Shown here in pieces: positions 32,637-35,390 of a DNA stretch of 35,390 bases. Where the stretch lies: contig CAJOCT010000009.1 of the NCBI GenBank assembly GCA_905236725.1, positions 1 to 35,390 of the forward strand, read 5' to 3'. The position numbers and the translations under genes are program-made. Source of the stretch: an uncultured Selenomonadaceae bacterium (lineage in GTDB: Bacteria > Bacillota > Negativicutes > Selenomonadales > Selenomonadaceae). Under the pieces are notes generated by a model that did not search any database, was not told where the DNA came from, and worked only from the letters and a program-made list of their open reading frames with translations. The first letter of the stretch is position 1. Each line of letters opens with the position of its first letter.

Positions 32637-32673
32637 AACCTTCGGCAGAAAAATTTTGTCGGAGGTTTTTTTT
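32637..32673. terminator. Terminator between ybaK-like gene and the BrnT/BrnA pair
   Basis: Stem AACCTTCGGCA (32637-32647) / TGTCGGAGGTT (32657-32667) with a few G-T pairs, then T to 32673. The opposing antitoxin-like gene ends at this T-run; in that direction the T-run is shorter. Confidence 0.8.
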
Positions 32674-32855
32674 CATGCGATTTTTAAATTTTTTTCGCGA
32701 AGTTTTGCGCGCTTCTTTGCTATCGCGCGTTCAAATTCTTCGTGCGTAATTTCAGGAATATCGCTTAAATCAATTTTTCTGTATTTTAATGCGTCAAGCT
32801 CTGCAATCTGTTCTTCCGTCAATGGCGGAATTTCTTTTTTAATAAAATTGTTCAT
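32673..32855 (-). CDS. Short BrnA-like antitoxin
   Basis: 60 aa: KKEIPPLTEEQIAELDALKY and IDLSDIPEITHEEFERA match the N-terminal half of BrnA antitoxins. The C-terminal ribbon-helix-helix DNA-binding half (typically with RLDxDVLxWFK) is absent; a Lys/Arg-rich helix ends the protein instead. It is either a short natural form able to bind toxin but not DNA, or a truncated one. It starts inside the last codons of brnT (17-nt overlap), the usual toxin-first order of this system. Confidence 0.75.
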   Translation of the reverse strand: MNNFIKKEIPPLTEEQIAELDALKYRKIDLSDIPEITHEEFERAIAKKRAKLREKNLKIA

Positions 32856-33138
32856 AGTAATCGGTCTCCTCTCTTTTTGTAGCTTGTCGTGCAGAAATAA
32901 TTCTGTTCCTGTCGCCGCGTTCAGTGTAAATCACAACCAAAATTTCTCTGACTTTGCCGATAATTTTATATCTGTCCTCAAAATCGCTGTGAATTTCATC
33001 AAACTCATCAATGCTGTTTTTGTCCAAAAAAACACGTATCGCAATCTCAAAACTTACGCCGTGTTTTCTCTTGCTAATCTCGGCTTTTTCGCTGTCCCAA
33101 ACAAATTTATACTCGCCTAACTCAAAATTTACGTCCAT
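32839..33138 (-). CDS. brnT: BrnT family toxin (RelE-like fold ribonuclease)
   Basis: 99 aa, DUF497/BrnT family. Signature blocks are FVWDSEKAEISKRKHGVSFE, the central DRYKIIGKVREILVVIYTERGDRNRIISARQATKRE and the closing ExxYYEQF. BrnT from Brucella cleaves RNA and halts growth until bound by BrnA. GGAG at 33150-33147 is 8 nt before the ATG; a second GAGGAG abuts the ATG and is too near to be used. Confidence 0.92.
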   Translation of the reverse strand: MDVNFELGEYKFVWDSEKAEISKRKHGVSFEIAIRVFLDKNSIDEFDEIHSDFEDRYKIIGKVREILVVIYTERGDRNRIISARQATKREETDYYEQFY

Positions 33139-33156
33139 CTCCTCAACTCCGCGATA

Positions 33157-33185
33157 ATTTTACAGAAATTTTTTCGCACCGTCAA
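33157..33185 (-). promoter_or_regulatory. brnT promoter
   Basis: Minus strand TTGACG (33185-33180), 17 bp, TAAAAT (33162-33157). The predicted transcription start near 33150 gives a very short leader. A repressor site for a BrnTA complex was not recognised. Confidence 0.75.
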
Positions 33186-33196
33186 ATATAAAAATT

Positions 33197-33224
33197 CCTA
33201 ATTCCTCACTCCACATTACAAATT
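33197..33224. repeat. Heptamer array upstream of brnT
   Basis: Four units: CCTAATT, CCTCACT, CCACATT, ACAAATT, between the brnT promoter and the porin terminator. Confidence 0.75.
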
Positions 33225-33256
33225 AAAAAGAGCCTTCGATTTCTCGAAGACTCTTT
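33221..33256 (-). terminator. Terminator of the porin gene
   Basis: Stem AAAGAG-CTTCGA (33227 on) / TCGAAG-CTCTTT (to 33256) with one mismatch, followed on the minus strand by TTTTTAATT. A second hairpin (AAGTTCA/TGAACTT) lies between it and the gene. Confidence 0.85.
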
Positions 33257-33349
33257 CTGAAGTTCACGTTGGTGGGTCATGAACTTTGATTTAGATTGTT
33301 TTAAATTTCTGTGGCCTTAAAAAATTTTCAGTTAAAAACTTGTGAGTTA

Positions 33350-34654
33350 TCAGAAGAAGAACTCAACACGTCCCCAGAAGTGACGATCTTTGATGTCGGT
33401 GTCGATAATTTTTGCATCAGCATATCTCAAGAGGATACCGACATTTTTGAACGGTGCATAAGCCGCGCCGATGTGCCAACCTTTTTCGCCGGTCGCGATG
33501 TCATCACCCTGATCGGTAGCAACAGCCGTGCTGGCGGAGAATTTGGAATATCCTGCCCAAACAGCCCAGTCGCCTTTGTTGGCATAGTCGCCGTAGTTAC
33601 CATAGCGAGCCTCAATCTGCCAAGAGGTTTTGTTGTCAGCAGCTTTGTTGTTGTTGGCAACGCCGCCCCAGAGTTTGAACATATCGTTGAAACGATAGCC
33701 CAAAGTTCCGGACAAGACGTACGCTTTGTCGCCGGTGAAATCTTTGCTTATAACAGCATAATCGGCATCTTTTGCCCAAGTGTAAGCAACACCGCCGAAG
33801 AGACCTTTGTCGCCGGGATCAGCATACTGTACACCGAGTCTTACAACATCGGTATCATCGCCGGCAGCTCCGCCGAAGTGAGCTTCGTCACTGTCAGCAC
33901 CGATGCGACCTGCTACCAAGTCAACTTTCCACTTGCTGCCGAAGTTAAGGTCAATACCGCTGACAACAGTATCAATAGCGAGACCATCTTCTTGATCAGG
34001 GCAGAAACCGAAACGACCGATTTTAACGTTAAATTTGTCATAATCGCCCTCTGCGAAAATTCTCTTAAGTTTGACGTTGTCGTGAGAAGTCGTGCCGGTA
34101 CGATAAGTACGATCATTGCCGGTAACGTCGTCTTTACCGTTGTAAGTAGCATCCAAACGAGCATTTGCAGTCCAGTGTTCGTTGACTTCAGCTCTCGGCT
34201 CAAGACGGAACACGCCGTCATGACCGGTCGATCTGTTGGTTCCTGTACCAGCTCCACTGTATCTGTGGTGGTTGTAGGTGTACTCGATTTTGCCGGTCCA
34301 TTTGACCATGTCGGCATGTTTTTCGAGTTCGGAAACGCGAACGCCCAAGTTGTCGAGTTCTTCACGGAACTCAGCCGCGAGTCTGTCGAGTTCGGCTTTG
34401 CTTGCGCCGCTCGGGTTTTTCGCCATAGCTTTTGCAATCATCTGAGCCATTTCATAACGGGTGATGTTGCGGTTGCCCAAGAAAGTTCCGTCGCCGTAAC
34501 CTTCAATAACGCCTTCCTGCGCAAGTTTGGTTACAGAATTGTAAGCCCAATGACCCGCAGGAACATCGCTGAACGGATTCGCTGCCGCAAAAGTGGTAGC
34601 GGTTGCACCGACAACCAAAGCTGTTGTCAACGCAGAAACAACTGATTTTTTCAT
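33350..34654 (-). CDS. SLH-domain outer-membrane porin (OmpM-like)
   Basis: 434 aa. The signal peptide (MKKSVVSALTTALVVGATAT to about Ala24) precedes one SLH domain (FSDVPAGHWAYNSVTKLAQEG and ITRYEMAQMIAKAM, residues about 28-80), which binds cell-wall polymer in Negativicutes. A coiled-coil segment (about 85-112) should span the periplasm. The rest is amphipathic beta strands of a 14-16 strand barrel and ends in HFWGRVEFFF, with the terminal Phe recognised by the BAM machinery. This is the main structural evidence for an outer membrane tethered to peptidoglycan. AAGGAGG lies 9 nt before the ATG behind a strong promoter, so high expression is expected. Confidence 0.93.
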   Translation of the reverse strand: MKKSVVSALTTALVVGATATTFAAANPFSDVPAGHWAYNSVTKLAQEGVIEGYGDGTFLGNRNITRYEMAQMIAKAMAKNPSGASKAELDRLAAEFREELDNLGVRVSELEKHADMVKWTGKIEYTYNHHRYSGAGTGTNRSTGHDGVFRLEPRAEVNEHWTANARLDATYNGKDDVTGNDRTYRTGTTSHDNVKLKRIFAEGDYDKFNVKIGRFGFCPDQEDGLAIDTVVSGIDLNFGSKWKVDLVAGRIGADSDEAHFGGAAGDDTDVVRLGVQYADPGDKGLFGGVAYTWAKDADYAVISKDFTGDKAYVLSGTLGYRFNDMFKLWGGVANNNKAADNKTSWQIEARYGNYGDYANKGDWAVWAGYSKFSASTAVATDQGDDIATGEKGWHIGAAYAPFKNVGILLRYADAKIIDTDIKDRHFWGRVEFFF

Positions 34655-34758
34655 GTTTGTACATCCTCCTTAAGATGAACTTTATGAAAATTTTCTTTTG
34701 TCTCTGTGACTCGGCTCAAGCACTTTTCTGAGTTTCCATGTTTCCTCTGAATTTTTTC

Positions 34759-34869
34759 TTGCGCCTCATCTTCAAGACGTGCGAATTGTACTGCTAATTT
34801 TTTTCTTTGTCAAGCACTTTTTAAAAAATTTTTTAAGTTTTTTCATTTGACTTTCAGAATGAGGCGCAA
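34759..34869. repeat. 11-bp perfect inverted repeat flanking the porin promoter
   Basis: TTGCGCCTCAT (34759-34769) and its exact complement ATGAGGCGCAA (34859-34869), 89 bp apart, with the -35 and -10 between them. The left copy lies in the start of the transcribed leader and the right copy upstream of the promoter. This looks like paired operator sites for a looping regulator; it is not a hairpin in one transcript. Confidence 0.55.
34785..34813 (-). promoter_or_regulatory. Strong porin promoter with long leader
   Basis: Minus strand TTGACA (34813-34808), 17 bp, TACAAT (34790-34785). The mRNA leader is about 125 nt (34655-34778). It contains a possible 7-codon reading frame (METQKSA, 34739-34716) with a GAGGA site at close spacing. 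Confidence 0.85.
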
Positions 34870-34933
34870 ATGTCGCATTGACGCGAAAAATATTTTTTTC
34901 ACTTACTGAAAAATTTCTGATAAGGCGGCAAGA

Positions 34934-34962
34934 TTGACAGTTTTTTTAGGAAAGTTTATAAT
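34934..34962 (+). promoter_or_regulatory. tRNA-Pro promoter
   Basis: TTGACA (34934-34939), 17 bp, TATAAT (34957-34962); both hexamers are exact consensus. Between the porin leader and here (34814-34933) I see only A/T tracts and the repeat. Confidence 0.9.
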
Positions 34963-34973
34963 CTGCGAAGTTA

Positions 34974-35052
34974 CGGGGCGTAGCTCAGCTTGGTCCAGAG
35001 CGTCTGATTTGGGATCAGAAAGTCGCAGGTTCGAATCCTGTTGCTCCGACCA
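34974..35052 (+). tRNA. tRNA-Pro (TGG)
   Basis: Acceptor CGGGGCG pairs with TGCTCCG with G-T pairs; discriminator A and CCA are encoded. The anticodon stem TCTGA/TCAGA encloses loop TTTGGGA with anticodon TGG. The T arm is CAGGTTCGAATCCTG. Confidence 0.95.
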
Positions 35053-35065
35053 TAAAGAAAATAAC

Positions 35066-35098
35066 AAGCCGTCGAGCGAAGAACTTGGCGGCTTTTTT
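35066..35098 (+). terminator. Terminator of tRNA-Pro
   Basis: Stem AAGCCGTC (35066-35073) / GGCGGCTT (35087-35094) followed by TTTT. Confidence 0.85.
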
Positions 35099-35114
35099 GG
35101 TGAAAAAATTTTTG

Positions 35115-35143
35115 TTGTGCAAAAAAAAAATTTGCTATATATT
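35115..35143 (+). promoter_or_regulatory. Promoter of the rodA/ftsW-like gene
   Basis: TTGTGC (35115-35120), 17 bp of mostly A, TATATT (35138-35143). Confidence 0.55.
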
Positions 35144-35168
35144 ATTGCCGAATGGAGAGTGAAAAATT

Positions 35169-35390
35169 TTGGCGGTAAGAAATTTGGAAATAATCGCGGC
35201 GGACACAAAACGCCTGCTTACTCGAATAGATTTTCCGTTACTCATCGCGTCGGCGGCAATAATAATTTACAGCTTGGTGATAATCAGCAGCGCGACGCAC
35301 GTAAACAACCCGAGCGAAGAAAGATTTTGGTTTGTGCAACGTCAAGGAATTTTCGCGATAGTCAACGTGATAGTCGCGGTAATTTTTATG
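35169..35390 (+). CDS. RodA/FtsW/SpoVE family peptidoglycan polymerase, N-terminal part
   Basis: Open frame of 74 codons running off the right edge. It begins at TTG 35169 with GGAGAGTGA upstream. A cytoplasmic start leads to a first membrane helix DFPLLIASAAIIIYSLVIISSATH. EERFWFVQRQGIFAIVNVIVAVIFM follows, with the conserved (V)QRQ(G) before TM2 that marks SEDS glycosyltransferases. RodA elongates and FtsW divides; the SSATH-VQRQGIF wording is more like RodA, but the fragment is too short to be sure. Confidence 0.85.
   Translation, partial: MAVRNLEIIAADTKRLLTRIDFPLLIASAAIIIYSLVIISSATHVNNPSEERFWFVQRQGIFAIVNVIVAVIFM

Noticed and set aside
33311-34645. A 444-codon open frame on the plus strand opposite the porin gene
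   Set aside because: It mirrors the porin codon pattern, has no ribosome site or recognisable domains, and the minus-strand frame has signal peptide, SLH domain and a barrel ending in Phe.

Overview
The window looks like chromosomal DNA from a diderm, motile Firmicute of the class Negativicutes (Selenomonas-like). That is inferred from gene content. There is an SLH-domain porin of the OmpM type ending in Phe, and two LPS-core type glycosyltransferases. A chemotaxis/FliA block in Bacillus-like order and the rapZ-yvcK and ffh-rpsP-khpA groups are Firmicute features. The DNA is rich in A- and T-tracts, and many genes appear to start with TTG behind a good Shine-Dalgarno sequence.

Layout. 1-2.4 kb (minus): the 5' end of a DNA methyltransferase gene preceded by an LTA-synthase-like phosphoglycerol transferase. 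2.4-2.85 kb (minus): RNase P RNA with an expanded P12 arm. 2.9-7.0 kb (plus): a two-gene RND efflux system. 7.1-9.4 kb: tRNA-Asp, tRNA-Cys, then ffh-rpsP-khpA. 9.4-11.2 kb: two LPS glycosyltransferases. 11.5-14.7 kb: a secreted Pro-rich repeat protein, an AAA+ ATPase and two small unknown proteins, with a four-helix-bundle (S23/IVP family) gene inserted among them. 14.8-17.1 kb (minus): yvcK and rapZ. 17.2-17.8 kb: a comF-like gene. 18.0-27.6 kb: cheB-cheA-cheW-cheC-cheD, a small membrane protein, fliA, a FapA-like protein, a small basic protein and a SwrB-like protein. 27.7-32.6 kb: rqcH, a GNAT acetyltransferase, a C39-peptidase ABC exporter and a YbaK-family deacylase. 32.7-33.1 kb (minus): a BrnT toxin with a short BrnA-like partner. 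33.3-34.7 kb (minus): the porin. 34.97 kb: tRNA-Pro. 35.17 kb to the end: the start of rodA/ftsW.

The most unusual feature is a dispersed family of imperfect 7-bp tandem arrays at eight places. One lies inside the P12 arm of RNase P RNA. One pair of arms in inverted orientation encloses the four-helix-bundle gene and supplies the last codons of the AAA+ gene before it. Four others sit directly before or after che/fliA-region genes. Several have a left arm, an A/T-rich centre and a complementary right arm, so they could fold as long hairpins. This resembles the architecture of 23S rRNA intervening sequences, whose loops encode proteins of the same four-helix family. I propose, as inference only, that the arrays and the four-helix gene are the short and long forms of one element. 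A second candidate for an undescribed system is the AAA+ ATPase with two small downstream proteins that appear to share a C-terminal domain.

Promoters of the -35/17 bp/-10 type can be read before the LTA-synthase-like gene, rnpB, the tRNAs, ffh, rapZ, brnT, the porin and rodA. At several other genes an intrinsic terminator sits 10-30 nt before the ribosome binding site with no visible promoter in between.
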